The notes: a model not told the origin generated them from the sequence alone. A stretch of DNA of 64,000 bases from Prochlorococcus sp. AG-347-L17 (GCA_003278925.1 QCCN01000001.1:161213-225212); one strand, 5' to 3'; shown: positions 36,097 to 45,539, counted from the first letter of the stretch. Program-made: numbers and translations.

Positions 36097-37737
36097 TTGA
36101 GTACTTATTTTTATACAAATTTTGCGACACAAATGTTGGGAACTTTGGGAGCTGGATTGTCTAATTTTCCTTGGTTATCTGCTTCAATTTTATTTCCAAT
36201 TGTTAGCGCATTTGTGATACCTTTTTTCCCAGATAAAGGGGATGGCAAAGAGGTAAGATGGTTTGCATTGTCTATTGCATTAATAACTTTTTTAATCACT
36301 GTAGGTTCATATATAAATGGCTTTGATATTAGTAATGAAAATGTTCAACTGAAAGAAAATATTAGTTGGCTCCCTAATTTAGGTCTTACTTGGTCTGTTG
36401 GAGCTGATGGCATGTCTATGCCGTTAATATTATTGACTAGTTTTATAACTGCTTTAGCAGTTCTTGCTGCATGGCCAGTAAAGTTCAAACCAAAGTTATT
36501 TTTCTTTTTGATATTGGTTATGGATGGTGGACAAATCGCTGTCTTTGCAGTACAAGATATGCTTTTATTCTTTCTAACTTGGGAACTTGAATTAATTCCC
36601 GTTTATTTATTACTGGCTATATGGGGTGGCAAAAATCGACAATATGCAGCAACAAAATTCATTATTTATACCGCTGGCAGTTCTATCTTTATTCTTCTGG
36701 CAGCATTAGCGATGGGTTTCTATGGTACAGAAATTCCTAACTTTGAGTTTTCTCACTTGGCAGCTCAAAATTTTAGTCAAAAATTCCAAATTTTATGTTA
36801 TGTAGGGCTTTTAATTGCATTTGGAGTGAAACTACCAATAGTACCTCTTCATACTTGGCTTCCAGATGCTCATGGAGAGGCTACGGCTCCTGTTCATATG
36901 CTTTTAGCAGGAATTTTATTAAAGATGGGAGGATATGCTCTTTTAAGATTTAATGCACAATTATTACCCGTTGCTCATGCTCAATTTGCCCCATTATTAA
37001 TAGTTCTTGGGGTAGTCAATATAATTTATGCTGCATTAACTTCTTTTGCTCAAAGAAATCTTAAAAGAAAAATTGCATACAGTTCGATAAGTCATATGGG
37101 TTTCGTTCTTATTGGCATAGGGAGTTTTAGTAGCCTTGGAACAAGCGGAGCTATGCTGCAAATGGTTAGTCATGGATTAATCGGTGCAAGTTTATTTTTT
37201 CTTGTTGGTGCTACCTATGACAGAACAAAGACTCTTAAACTTGATGAAATGAGTGGTGTAGGACAAAAAATGAGAATCATGTTTGCCCTATGGACTGCAT
37301 GCTCCCTAGCTTCCCTGGCTTTGCCTGGTATGAGTGGTTTTGTTTCCGAATTGATGGTATTTACAGGATTTGTTACTGATGAAGTGTATACACTTCCTTT
37401 TAGGGTAGTGATGGCCTCTTTAGCTGCTATCGGTGTAATACTTACTCCTATTTATCTACTTTCCATGCTACGAGAAATTTTCTTTGGTAAAGAAAATCCT
37501 AAATTAATCGAAGAACGAAAACTTATAGATGCAGAGCCAAGAGAAGTTTACATTATTGCTTGTTTACTTTTACCGATTATTGGAATAGGTTTGTACCCAA
37601 GATTAGTTACTGAAAGTTACATTGCATCTATCAATAATTTGGTCGATCGTGATTTAACTGCAGTTAAAGGTGCTGCCAAAACAAATATTTTTTCAGGAAC
37701 TAAAACAATTGATATCTTGAAAGCTCCAACAATATAA
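36097..37737 (+). CDS. ndhD: NDH-1 subunit 4 (NdhD)
   Basis: 546 aa antiporter-like membrane subunit with about 14 helices. '[19 protein letters not shown]', '[41 protein letters not shown]' and '[17 protein letters not shown]' are NuoM/NdhD signatures. It partners ndhF in the pumping arm of NDH-1. The start is uncertain: TTG 36097 gives the longest frame, ATG 36133 leaves 534 aa starting nearer the first conserved helix. An 85-bp spacer without a clear terminator separates it from ndhF. Confidence 0.93.
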   Translation: MSTYFYTNFATQMLGTLGAGLSNFPWLSASILFPIVSAFVIPFFPDKGDGKEVRWFALSIALITFLITVGSYINGFDISNENVQLKENISWLPNLGLTWSVGADGMSMPLILLTSFITALAVLAAWPVKFKPKLFFFLILVMDGGQIAVFAVQDMLLFFLTWELELIPVYLLLAIWGGKNRQYAATKFIIYTAGSSIFILLAALAMGFYGTEIPNFEFSHLAAQNFSQKFQILCYVGLLIAFGVKLPIVPLHTWLPDAHGEATAPVHMLLAGILLKMGGYALLRFNAQLLPVAHAQFAPLLIVLGVVNIIYAALTSFAQRNLKRKIAYSSISHMGFVLIGIGSFSSLGTSGAMLQMVSHGLIGASLFFLVGATYDRTKTLKLDEMSGVGQKMRIMFALWTACSLASLALPGMSGFVSELMVFTGFVTDEVYTLPFRVVMASLAAIGVILTPIYLLSMLREIFFGKENPKLIEERKLIDAEPREVYIIACLLLPIIGIGLYPRLVTESYIASINNLVDRDLTAVKGAAKTNIFSGTKTIDILKAPTI

Positions 37738-37860
37738 TTTTTTAAATTAATGCAATATTGTTTGGCATTAAATAAATTAAAAGATATCTTGTGAGTAGAT
37801 TTTATCTATTTCAAAATATCTTATTTTAATCCTATTGATAGGCAACAATTAGGCCCTAGA

Positions 37861-38682
37861 TTGTTGATTAAGTTTCTTCAAGACGCCGCAGGTAAAGGTG
37901 AGCTTGATCCATGGGATATTGATGTTATAAGTGTAATCGATAGTTTTTTAGAGCAATACACACATACTGTTAATCAATCTTCTAGTAGTCAAATCTCATA
38001 TCATAAGGATTTAGCGGAGACCAGCGAAGCATTTTTTGCGGCTTCCGTACTAGTTAATCTTAAGGCTCAGGTTTTGGAATCTGATGTTTTCAAAGAAAAT
38101 TCTTCCGATTTTGAAGATGAATTTGATTTGGATGATCAAGATTGGATTGATAAAGAATTTGATATTCCAAAATATCCTGAAAAATATCTAAGGAGAAGAT
38201 CAATTGCACAACCAATTCTTAAACGTACAACAACATTGGGAGAACTTGTAAGTCAGTTGGAGTCCATAGCAGAAGTTATAGAAACCCAAGATCTTCTGCT
38301 AATGAAGAGAAAAAGAAATAAAAAATATTCTGATAAGGCTTTAATTTCTCAAGTAAAGTCATTAGCGCATCGTGAGAAACTTCCAGAAACTACTAAAGCA
38401 TTAGGGAAATTTATTGAAGGATGGGAAAGAGCATTACAATGGACAGATTTTGAATATTTAGTCAATAAATGGCAAACAGAAGTAAAAAATGATTTAGATA
38501 AAGATCGTTTGGGTGTTTTTTGGGCTTTGTTATTTTTATCATCTGAAAACAAAATTGAAATTAAACAAATTAATTCCTTATATGGCCCAATAAAAATTAA
38601 AAGAATAATACCTGATGGTGGCTTAGCTCAATTGCCGATAGAAAATCTTGAGGTTAGTAATCCCTCTTCCTCGGCTGCTTAG
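37861..38682 (+). CDS. scpA: Segregation and condensation protein A (ScpA)
   Basis: 273 aa from the first TTG. 'FLQDAAGKGELDPWDIDVISVIDSFLEQ' is the ScpA N-terminal helical signature, and the C-terminal helices ('GVFWALLFLSSENKIEIKQINSLYGPIKIKRI') form the kleisin winged helix. ScpA bridges SMC heads for chromosome segregation. The start is doubtful: no ATG or GTG is in frame, and the residues before TTG 37861 ('QLGPR', before 'LLIKFL') look like the family N-terminus, so initiation may be at an upstream ATT (37834). The gene overlaps no neighbour; the sugar nucleotidyltransferase follows 46 nt later. Confidence 0.88.
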   Translation: MLIKFLQDAAGKGELDPWDIDVISVIDSFLEQYTHTVNQSSSSQISYHKDLAETSEAFFAASVLVNLKAQVLESDVFKENSSDFEDEFDLDDQDWIDKEFDIPKYPEKYLRRRSIAQPILKRTTTLGELVSQLESIAEVIETQDLLLMKRKRNKKYSDKALISQVKSLAHREKLPETTKALGKFIEGWERALQWTDFEYLVNKWQTEVKNDLDKDRLGVFWALLFLSSENKIEIKQINSLYGPIKIKRIIPDGGLAQLPIENLEVSNPSSSAA

Positions 38683-38728
38683 AAGCTTCATAGTAATAAC
38701 GTATAATTTAAAAAATGGTTTTGAATTT

Positions 38729-39907
38729 ATGAAGGCAATGATACTTGCGGCAGGTAAAGGCACACGCGTTCAGCCTATTACGCATGTTATTCCGAAACCG
38801 ATGATTCCAATTTTGCAAAAACCTGTTATGGAGTTTCTCTTGGAACTTTTAAGAGAACATAACTTTAAGGAAATAATGGTAAATGTTTCTCATCTGGCTG
38901 AAGAAATTGAAAATTATTTTAGGGATGGGCAAAGATTTGGAGTAGAAATTGCTTATAGTTTTGAGGGAAGAATTGAAGATGGAGAATTAATAGGTGATGC
39001 TTTGGGATCCGCAGGAGGATTAAAAAAGATTCAGGATTTCCAAAATTTCTTTGATGAAACTTTTGTTGTTTTATGTGGTGATGCTTTAGTTGATTTAGAT
39101 TTAACTCAAGCTGTTAAAAAACATAAGCAGAAAGGAGCTATTGCGAGCTTAATAACAAAGAAGGTAACTAAAGATCAAGTATCAAGTTACGGTGTCGTAG
39201 TTTCTGATGAAAATGGTCGCATAAAGGCTTTTCAGGAAAAGCCAACAGTTGATCAAGCTTTAAGTGACTCTATAAATACAGGAATTTATCTTTTCGAACC
39301 AGAAATTTTTAATTACATACCTTCATCAGAGAAATTTGATATAGGAGCTGATCTTTTCCCTAAACTTGTTGAAATGGATTTGCCATTTTTTGCTTTACCA
39401 ATGGATTTTGAATGGGTAGATATTGGAAAAGTTCCTGATTATTGGAGTGCTATTAGAAATGTATTGCAAGGTAAGGTAAGACAAGTGCAAATACCAGGTA
39501 AGGAGATAAAACCAGGAGTTTTTACCGGTTTGAATGTAGCGGCTAACTGGGAAAAGGTTAATATTAAAGGGCCTGTCTATATAGGAGGTATGACTAGGAT
39601 CGAGGATGGAGCAACTATTATTGGCCCTTCCATGATTGGACCAAGTTGTTGTATTTGCGAGGGAGCAACTATAGATAACTCAATTATTTTTGATTATTCT
39701 AAAATTGGTAAAGGTGTAAGACTTATGGATAAGTTAGTTTTTGGTAAATATTGTGTTGGGAAAAATGGAGATCATTTTGATTTGCAAGATGCATCTTTAG
39801 ATTGGTTAATAGCAGATTCAAGAAGATCTGATTTGACTGAGCCATCGCCTCAGCAAAAAGCTATGGTCGAGTTATTAGGTACTGATTTGATTAATATTCC
39901 AGACTAA
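38729..39907 (+). CDS. Sugar-phosphate nucleotidyltransferase
   Basis: 392 aa from ATG 38729. The nucleotidyltransferase signature 'ILAAGKGTRVQPITHVIPKPMIPI' opens it, 'VVLCGDALVDLD' holds the metal-binding Asp, and 'DFEWVDIGKVPDYW' follows. The C-terminal 120 residues form hexapeptide-like left-handed beta-helix turns ('GPVYIGGMTRIEDGATIIGPSMIGPSC'). It activates a sugar phosphate, possibly mannose-1-phosphate or glucose-1-phosphate, for cell-surface polysaccharide. The exact sugar cannot be told. It converges with metF with a 17-nt overlap. Confidence 0.9.
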   Translation: MKAMILAAGKGTRVQPITHVIPKPMIPILQKPVMEFLLELLREHNFKEIMVNVSHLAEEIENYFRDGQRFGVEIAYSFEGRIEDGELIGDALGSAGGLKKIQDFQNFFDETFVVLCGDALVDLDLTQAVKKHKQKGAIASLITKKVTKDQVSSYGVVVSDENGRIKAFQEKPTVDQALSDSINTGIYLFEPEIFNYIPSSEKFDIGADLFPKLVEMDLPFFALPMDFEWVDIGKVPDYWSAIRNVLQGKVRQVQIPGKEIKPGVFTGLNVAANWEKVNIKGPVYIGGMTRIEDGATIIGPSMIGPSCCICEGATIDNSIIFDYSKIGKGVRLMDKLVFGKYCVGKNGDHFDLQDASLDWLIADSRRSDLTEPSPQQKAMVELLGTDLINIPD

Positions 39908-40781
39908 GATCAGCTTTTTCAATAATCTCAGGAATTAAATGCTCTGCTTTTACAGCCATTAGATGAACACCATTTGCGATATTAATAAAATCATGAGCTT
40001 GCTCAGCTGCAATTTTAATTCCTTCTTGTAATGGGTCTTTAGCATCCTTAAGACGGTTTAAGATATTTTCAGGGATGTTTGCGCCTGGAACATATTTGTT
40101 TATAAAGAGAGCGTTTTTGTAAGACTTTAATAGGAATACACCTGCAATTACAGGTATTTCAAGAGGATTGCTAATTTTTTTACAAAACTCTATCAAATTT
40201 TCTTTTTCCATAACCATTTGTGTTTGTATAAATCCAGCTCCAGCCTCTTTTTTCTTTCTCATTCTATTTTCTAAACTTCTTTTATTTCTGCAACTAGGAT
40301 CAGCTGCAGCACCTGCAAATATAAATGTTTTTTTATCGGAAAGTTCTCCTAGAGTTGGATCAATTCCTTTATTGAAATCTTGAATTTGTTGAAGTAATCT
40401 AACTGACTCAAACTCATGTATGGCCTTGGCATCTTGTTGATCCCCAGCTTTTACTGAATCACCGGTAATGCATAAGATGTTTCTAATTCCTAAAGCATTT
40501 GCTCCCAGGATGTCTGATTGTAAAGCAATTTTATTACGATCTCTGCAAGAAATTTGCATTACTGGTTCTATCCCATTTTCCAGTAATAGTTTGGACATTG
40601 CCAAGCTGCACATTCTCATTACAGCTCTGCTTCCATCTGTAATGTTAACAGCATGTACCTTATCTTTCAAAAGTTGTGCTATCTTAAGAGATCTTACGGG
40701 GCTTCCACCTCTTGGCGGCATTAACTCTGCCGTTATTACCTTAGATTTTTTTTCTAAGGTCTGCTGAAGTTTTGATTTCAA
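39891..40781 (-). CDS. metF: 5,10-methylenetetrahydrofolate reductase
   Basis: 296 aa FAD-dependent TIM-barrel enzyme. 'ITAELMPPRGGSP' start, 'VNITDGSRA', 'CRDRNKIALQSDILGANALGIRNILCITGDS' (folate/FAD loop) and 'GAGFIQTQMVMEKENLIEF' are visible. It reduces methylene-THF to methyl-THF for methionine synthesis. Length is normal. It converges with and overlaps the nucleotidyltransferase gene by 17 nt and is divergent from the PedR-like gene, 77 bp apart. Confidence 0.94.
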   Translation of the reverse strand: MKSKLQQTLEKKSKVITAELMPPRGGSPVRSLKIAQLLKDKVHAVNITDGSRAVMRMCSLAMSKLLLENGIEPVMQISCRDRNKIALQSDILGANALGIRNILCITGDSVKAGDQQDAKAIHEFESVRLLQQIQDFNKGIDPTLGELSDKKTFIFAGAAADPSCRNKRSLENRMRKKKEAGAGFIQTQMVMEKENLIEFCKKISNPLEIPVIAGVFLLKSYKNALFINKYVPGANIPENILNRLKDAKDPLQEGIKIAAEQAHDFINIANGVHLMAVKAEHLIPEIIEKADLSLEY

Positions 40782-40858
40782 TTGCTTTTGTTTCCTAGTT
40801 AGTTAACAAGTGTACTGAGATTGCTAAACTTAATTAATATAAAAAAGGAACTGTTTAA

Positions 40859-41137
40859 ATGCAAATGGTTGAAGAAGAAGTAAACAACATTGATATGATG
40901 GGTCTCTCAGCGAGAGAAATGGAAATCATTGATCTCGTAGCTGATGGGCTTACAAATCAAGAAATCGCGGTAAAACTAACTATTAGTAAAAGAACTGTTG
41001 ATAATCATGTCAGTAATATGTTTACAAAAACAGGTTCTAAAAACAGAGTAGCACTTTTGAATTGGGCAATGGACAACGGCAAGATTTGTAGAGATGGATT
41101 TAATTGTTGTACACTTCCAGACTCTGATCAAGAATAG
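40859..41137 (+). CDS. Small LuxR-type regulator, PedR-like
   Basis: 92 aa, a stand-alone LuxR/GerE helix-turn-helix domain: 'LSAREMEIIDLVADGLTNQEIAVKLTISKRTVDNHVSNMFTKTG' at 16-59. No receiver domain. The short C-terminal tail carries Cys77, Cys83 and Cys84. The size and tail match PedR, the photosynthetic-electron-transport-dependent regulator of Synechocystis, which is inactivated through a thioredoxin-sensitive cysteine. So redox control is likely but inferred. Start is ATG 40859 with the AAGGAACTG leader. Its last 38 nt overlap an opposite-strand small gene. Confidence 0.85.
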   Translation: MQMVEEEVNNIDMMGLSAREMEIIDLVADGLTNQEIAVKLTISKRTVDNHVSNMFTKTGSKNRVALLNWAMDNGKICRDGFNCCTLPDSDQE

Positions 41138-41288
41138 TATTACCCTCTACTTTTTTCGTATCATTAGCTAAATCCATTAGACAATAGTTTGTAGAACCTA
41201 ATTCGAAGAGTTCAGCATATGCAATACATGCATCCTTATCTGAATCAACAAATCTTAATATTCCTTCTTTGTCGTAAAGACCATACAT
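41100..41288 (-). CDS. Small conserved-type hypothetical protein
   Basis: 62 aa, soluble. 'MYGLYDKEGILRFVDSDKDACIAYAELFELGSTNYCLMDL' looks like a compact strand-strand-helix fold, with two cysteines (about 20 and 36). I do not recognise the family. It seems real because it begins at an ATG behind a purine-rich leader, fills an otherwise empty 217-bp stretch and has neighbour-like codon use. It overlaps the 3' end of the PedR-like gene by 38 nt on the other strand, so each could influence the other's transcript. Confidence 0.6.
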   Translation of the reverse strand: MYGLYDKEGILRFVDSDKDACIAYAELFELGSTNYCLMDLANDTKKVEGNTILDQSLEVYNN

Positions 41289-41354
41289 CTGAAGAAAATA
41301 AAAATTGCTTTACTTAAATATAAAGAAAATATAAAGGATGAGTGACTCTTTTGA

Positions 41355-41852
41355 CTAGTTCCTTTTGAAAGTTGTTAGAAAATCTTCTTTCCACTCTGAA
41401 AAAGGATTGTGAGCGAGACTGAAATTGGAGTAATGGGTCAGTCCAGTAATTTCTTGTGAAATAAAAGATGGAAGAAATAAATTTTCCTTTTCATTAGAAA
41501 GTTCAATTTCTGCAATTTCAAGTGGATAATTATTTTCTTTAAAGCAATCTATAGTCCAAGATTTTTTCTCAATTTCTAAAAAGAATCTATCTTTTTTAAT
41601 TGTATTTGAAAGATTTGACATTATTGTTTCAGCATCGCTTCGTGGAATGGAGTATTCAAATTCAAAGTTGGTAAAGCCCTTGATATGTTTTTTAAGTGCA
41701 ATTTTAGATTTTTCGCCTATAAGCCTCACCCTAATAATCCAACCATCTAAACTTTTGGATAAATATCCTTGTTCTATATAAATTTTTTTATTTATGAATT
41801 CTTTCCAATTATCATTTTTTATCAGAAATCTTCTTTCTATCTCTAAGGCCAT
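41355..41852 (-). CDS. CYTH-domain protein (triphosphate tunnel metalloenzyme)
   Basis: 165 aa. 'LEIERRFLI' at the N-terminus is the ExExK-type signature (with Arg), followed by 'YIEQGYLS', 'WIIRVRLIGEKSKIALKKH', 'FEFEYSIP' and 'LEIAEIELS'. These basic and acidic strands line a tunnel that binds triphosphates; family members are inorganic triphosphatases or adenylate cyclases, and most bacterial single-domain ones are tripolyphosphatases. It directly follows nadK (no spacer) at the end of the ndhA-ndhI-ndhG-ndhE-nadK operon. The substrate is unknown. Confidence 0.88.
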   Translation of the reverse strand: MALEIERRFLIKNDNWKEFINKKIYIEQGYLSKSLDGWIIRVRLIGEKSKIALKKHIKGFTNFEFEYSIPRSDAETIMSNLSNTIKKDRFFLEIEKKSWTIDCFKENNYPLEIAEIELSNEKENLFLPSFISQEITGLTHYSNFSLAHNPFSEWKEDFLTTFKRN

Positions 41853-42764
41853 TTAATTTTTAAGATTTTTTTGAGATAAATCACCTTTCCAATCTAGTTT
41901 TTTTATTAGGGTATTATAGTAGCTTGTGCTTTTTTGAAACTTTATTATTTTGCAGGGTGATTTTCCTTTTTTGATCTCACAATAATAATTTTCCTTAATG
42001 GTCATACATTTTGAACCGTCTCTCCATAATTTAATTTCTCCTTTGCTTTCTTTTACAGGTTTAATTATTACCTTACTTGTATTAGGAATAACTATTGGTC
42101 TACTAGCTAAACTCATCGGACATATGGGGTTAATTATCATTGCATCAATAGTAGGGTGCACTATTGGCCCTCCTGCAGCCATTGAATAGGCTGTTGAACC
42201 AGTAGATGTAGATATGATTAATCCATCACCTTTGTATTCATTAACCTTCTCGTTATCTATTTCAATTTGTATTTGATTGGTTGGAGAAATATCTTCTTCA
42301 ACAGATTTAAAATAAAAATCATTTAAGGCATCGTAGCTTTTTATAATCTTTTTATCAGAACTTGCCCCGTTAATACAAACATTACAATTTAATCTATTAC
42401 GTAAGTCAATTTTATATTCTTCGTTTTCAAGGATTTCAATAAAAGATTTATCAAATAAAAAATCTTTTTCTTGCGTAAGGAAACCTAGATTACCACCGAT
42501 ATTTATGCTTAACAAAGGAATATCATAATCAGCTAAAGCATTTGCACATTTTAGGAAGGTTCCATCTCCACCAAGGACTATGCCAACATTTGGTTGTGAT
42601 TCTAAATTACAAAAATATTTTTCAATTTCATCTTTATAAAATTCACTTTCAATTCTGTTTGATTTTATATTTTTAGCTCTGAGCACTTCTTCACAGAATT
42701 TGGAAGCCTCTCGCGCTGTAGCACTATCTGAACGATATACAATAAGCACTAATGAAAGTTTCAT
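41853..42764 (-). CDS. nadK: NAD kinase
   Basis: 303 aa. The 'GGDGT' motif at 65-69 and '[27 protein letters not shown]' identify the NAD kinase family; ATP phosphorylates NAD to NADP. Cyanobacteria carry two NADK types; this is one of them, but its group is not assigned here. It lies 9 nt after ndhE and directly before the CYTH gene on the same strand, so NADP supply is genetically linked to the complex that uses reduced pyridine nucleotide or ferredoxin. Length is normal. Confidence 0.93.
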   Translation of the reverse strand: MKLSLVLIVYRSDSATAREASKFCEEVLRAKNIKSNRIESEFYKDEIEKYFCNLESQPNVGIVLGGDGTFLKCANALADYDIPLLSINIGGNLGFLTQEKDFLFDKSFIEILENEEYKIDLRNRLNCNVCINGASSDKKIIKSYDALNDFYFKSVEEDISPTNQIQIEIDNEKVNEYKGDGLIISTSTGSTAYSMAAGGPIVHPTIDAMIINPICPMSLASRPIVIPNTSKVIIKPVKESKGEIKLWRDGSKCMTIKENYYCEIKKGKSPCKIIKFQKSTSYYNTLIKKLDWKGDLSQKNLKN

Positions 42765-42773
42765 TTAGTGGTT

Positions 42774-43094
42774 TTACCATTTTAATAAATTAAAACTTTC
42801 CATATCTACAGTCACCCTATTCCTATAAAGAGATAATAAGATAGCTAATCCAACTGCTGCTTCAGCGGCAGCAACAGTAATCACAAAAATTGTAAAAACT
42901 TGTCCTTGAATTAAATTATTATCAACATAGGAAGAAAACGTCATTAAGTTTATATTTACTGCATTGAGCATTAACTCAATGCTCATAAGAACTCTTACTG
43001 CATTTCTGCTATTTAATAATCCCCAAATCCCTATACAAAACAGTGCTGAAGATACAATTAAAAAAGCTTGAATAGGAATTGATTCTAAATTCAT
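42774..43094 (-). CDS. ndhE: NDH-1 subunit 4L (NdhE)
   Basis: 106 aa with three membrane helices; 'NSRNAVRVLMSIELMLNAVNINLMTFSSY' (conserved Glu in helix 2) and 'VITVAAAEAAVGLAILLSLYR' (Glu in helix 3) are NuoK/NdhE signatures. It forms part of the membrane proton channel. It lies between ndhG (18 nt upstream) and nadK (9 nt downstream) in the ndh operon. Confidence 0.95.
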   Translation of the reverse strand: MNLESIPIQAFLIVSSALFCIGIWGLLNSRNAVRVLMSIELMLNAVNINLMTFSSYVDNNLIQGQVFTIFVITVAAAEAAVGLAILLSLYRNRVTVDMESFNLLKW

Positions 43095-43112
43095 AATAAG
43101 AAAGGTGAAAGG

Positions 43113-43712
43113 TTAATTTTTATTTGTAAGTAATGGTTCTGATGATTTTTCAATTAACTCTTGATCAACAGGTAATCCAGTGGAAATATCCTTGCTCATT
43201 ACATCTCTTCTAGCCAAAACTATTGCTCCAATCATTGCCATTAAAAGTAAAACTGATGCTACTTCAAATGGGAGTAAATAATCACTAAATAGATGTTCAC
43301 CAATTCTGATAGTTGATTCTTCTCCTATAGAGTTTTGAGGACTTGATAGGCTCCATACATTAGTCAAGTCAACTCTTATTAAAAGGCTGAGTAGGGTTAA
43401 ACATATTGTTGTTGATATGATTCTTCTCGATTTAATGTCATTGATGGGCTTTAAATCTTCTTTTTTATTGACTAACATTATTGCAAAAATTATTAATACA
43501 TTAACTGCACCCACATAAACTAAAACTTGTGCCGCAGCAACAAAACTTGCATTTAAAAGAAGATATAATCCAGCCACACTCATGAAAACTCCTCCTAGAA
43601 GAAAGGCTGAATAAACAATACTTTCGAGTAATACAACACCAAGTGCTCCAATAAGGATAACTAAAGATAAAATTGTAAAACAAATAATTTGAGTTGTTAT
43701 TGCAATGGACAT
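43113..43712 (-). CDS. ndhG: NDH-1 subunit 6 (NdhG)
   Basis: 199 aa with five predicted membrane helices. 'YLLLNASFVAAAQVLVYVGAVNVLIIFAIMLV' is the NuoJ/NdhG signature. The C-terminal tail after the fifth helix is polar. It is a core membrane subunit of NDH-1. It sits 13 nt after ndhI and 18 nt before ndhE. Confidence 0.95.
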   Translation of the reverse strand: MSIAITTQIICFTILSLVILIGALGVVLLESIVYSAFLLGGVFMSVAGLYLLLNASFVAAAQVLVYVGAVNVLIIFAIMLVNKKEDLKPINDIKSRRIISTTICLTLLSLLIRVDLTNVWSLSSPQNSIGEESTIRIGEHLFSDYLLPFEVASVLLLMAMIGAIVLARRDVMSKDISTGLPVDQELIEKSSEPLLTNKN

Positions 43713-43725
43713 AAATTAATGGAAA

Positions 43726-44352
43726 TTAATTGTTTGGATTAGAAACTTTATCTTTATTTTCATTGGAATCAGGCCTCATCCAATCATAAACTTCTTCTGG
43801 TAATTTACCAACTCTAATATCTGAAGCTGGGATTTCATGAGGGTCCATGACACCTTTTGGAAGATAGGCTAGTTCTCTTAGCGGCTTAACTGAAGGATCT
43901 GTTGTGACATTTGTAGGTAACCTACCAAGTGCAACATTATCAAAATTTAGGTTGTGTCTGTCAAAAGTAGCTAATTCATATTCTTCGGTCATTGAAAGAC
44001 AATTAGTTGGACAATATTCAACGCAATTTCCACAAAATATACAAACTCCAAAGTCTATAGAATAATTTCTAAGTTCCTTTTTTTTGGTATCTTTATTCAT
44101 TACCCAATCAACGACTGGTAGATTTATGGGGCAAACTCTCACGCAAACTTCACAAGCAATACATTTATCAAATTCATAATGTATTCTTCCTCTATATCTT
44201 TCAGATGGTATTAATTTTTCATATGGATATTGGACAGTGACAGGTCTTCTTCGAAGATGATCAAAAGTTACTGATAAACCATTATATAAATATTTACCAG
44301 CATTAAATGCTTCTTTGATATAGCTATTTATTTGTTGAAGGAAATTTTTCAT
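43726..44352 (-). CDS. ndhI: NDH-1 subunit I, 2[4Fe-4S] (NdhI)
   Basis: 208 aa with two [4Fe-4S] ferredoxin motifs: Cys64, 67, 70, 74 and Cys104, 107, 110, 114. '[30 protein letters not shown]' is typical. It carries electrons from ferredoxin toward plastoquinone in the peripheral arm. An inverted repeat lies in the 68-bp spacer to ndhA upstream. The C-terminal 30 residues are acidic and unstructured. Confidence 0.96.
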   Translation of the reverse strand: MKNFLQQINSYIKEAFNAGKYLYNGLSVTFDHLRRRPVTVQYPYEKLIPSERYRGRIHYEFDKCIACEVCVRVCPINLPVVDWVMNKDTKKKELRNYSIDFGVCIFCGNCVEYCPTNCLSMTEEYELATFDRHNLNFDNVALGRLPTNVTTDPSVKPLRELAYLPKGVMDPHEIPASDIRVGKLPEEVYDWMRPDSNENKDKVSNPNN

Positions 44353-44399
44353 TTTGAAGAATTTACTTAGTTATTTTATTTTAGTGGATTAATTTTTAA

Positions 44400-44419
44400 T
44401 TTAAGTATTTTTACTTAAG
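44400..44419 (-). repeat. Perfect palindrome between ndhA and ndhI
   Basis: TTAAGTA (44401-44407), TTTT, TACTTAA (44412-44418): a 7-bp perfect stem with a 4-nt loop directly after the ndhA stop. It is A+T-rich and has no T-tract, so it resembles an mRNA-stabilising or processing hairpin more than a terminator. Confidence 0.5.
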
Positions 44420-44420
44420 T

Positions 44421-45539
44421 TTAACCACCAAAGAATTGCGGAAAAGCAAGTTTTAATCCTGCAGTTATCAAAAGATTAGCAAGAGAAATTGGAAGGAGAA
44501 ACTTCCATCCTAGATCTAATAGTTGATCTATTCTTACTCTAGGAGTTGTCCAACGCAATAATATTGCTATGAAAACTAAAAGATACGCTTTCAATACAGT
44601 CATTACAATTCCTATTGATGCAGTGAAAACTTGTATGAAGGGCGCATTAATTGGCAAATTTAGAAACTTAGCTATTAATTCAACTGGAATAGGAAATCCC
44701 CATCCCCCTAGATAAAGTATTGATACCAATAAAGCAGAAAGGATTAAATTAATGTAACTACCAAGGTAGAACAATGCGAATTTCATTCCTGCATATTCAG
44801 TTTGATATCCTGCAACTAATTCTTCTTCAGCTTCAGGCAAGTCAAATGGAAGTCTTTCACATTCTGCAAGAGCACAAATCCAAAAGACAATAAAACCAAC
44901 TGGTTGTCGCCATATATTCCAACTTAGGATTCCAGCACCACTTTGTTGGTTGACAATGTCAATAGTGCTTAGAGAATTTGTCATTAGTACGATAGCCAGT
45001 ACAGATAAAGCTAAAGGAATTTCATAACTTATTGATTGAGCTGCTGCTCTTAAACCTCCTAATAAAGAATACTTATTATTTGATGCATATCCGCTCATAA
45101 GAAGTCCAATTGGCTGGATACTGCTTAAAGCTATCCATAGGAAAATTCCGATACCAACGTTACTTATTAGAAGGTTTTGTCCAAAAGGAACAATTAGCCA
45201 GGACAGAATCACTGGAACGAGAACTAATATTGGTCCGGCAGTGAACAGAATTCCATCTGCTTTAGCAGGAATAATATCCTCTTTTACAAGTAACTTAAGA
45301 CCATCTGCAATTGGTTGAAGGACGCCAAGCGCACCTGCATATTCGGGACCTATTCTTTGTTGAGCAGCAGCAGATATTTTTCTTTCAAGCCAAACTGTTA
45401 CTAACACTCCAACTACTGCCGCCACCAAAACCAAAAGCATAGGGAGAGGGAGCCAGATTATATGAGCGATTTCGCTGGACAGGCCAAAACCTTTTAAAAA
45501 TTCATTAAAACTATATTCGAGATCTAATCCGTATTCCAA
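44421..45539 (-). CDS. ndhA: NDH-1 subunit 1 (NdhA)
   Basis: 372 aa with eight membrane helices. '[39 protein letters not shown]' and '[35 protein letters not shown]' are the two NuoH/NdhA signatures around the quinone site. It links the quinone-binding and membrane arms. It is the first gene of the ndhA-I-G-E-nadK-CYTH operon; gltA lies 75 bp upstream on the same strand. Confidence 0.96.
   Translation of the reverse strand: MEYGLDLEYSFNEFLKGFGLSSEIAHIIWLPLPMLLVLVAAVVGVLVTVWLERKISAAAQQRIGPEYAGALGVLQPIADGLKLLVKEDIIPAKADGILFTAGPILVLVPVILSWLIVPFGQNLLISNVGIGIFLWIALSSIQPIGLLMSGYASNNKYSLLGGLRAAAQSISYEIPLALSVLAIVLMTNSLSTIDIVNQQSGAGILSWNIWRQPVGFIVFWICALAECERLPFDLPEAEEELVAGYQTEYAGMKFALFYLGSYINLILSALLVSILYLGGWGFPIPVELIAKFLNLPINAPFIQVFTASIGIVMTVLKAYLLVFIAILLRWTTPRVRIDQLLDLGWKFLLPISLANLLITAGLKLAFPQFFGG

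Noticed and set aside
36111..36299. Minus-strand frame over the start of ndhD
   Set aside because: It is a shadow of the ndhD coding region and has no homologue-like features.
37791..37830. GTG at 37791 as the true scpA start with a frameshift
   Set aside because: This frame hits a stop after 12 codons and its residues do not resemble the ScpA N-terminus; there is no slippery site.
40168..40767. Two plus-strand frames (71 and 99 codons) opposite metF
   Set aside because: Both lie entirely inside the well-supported metF gene and read as antisense shadows.
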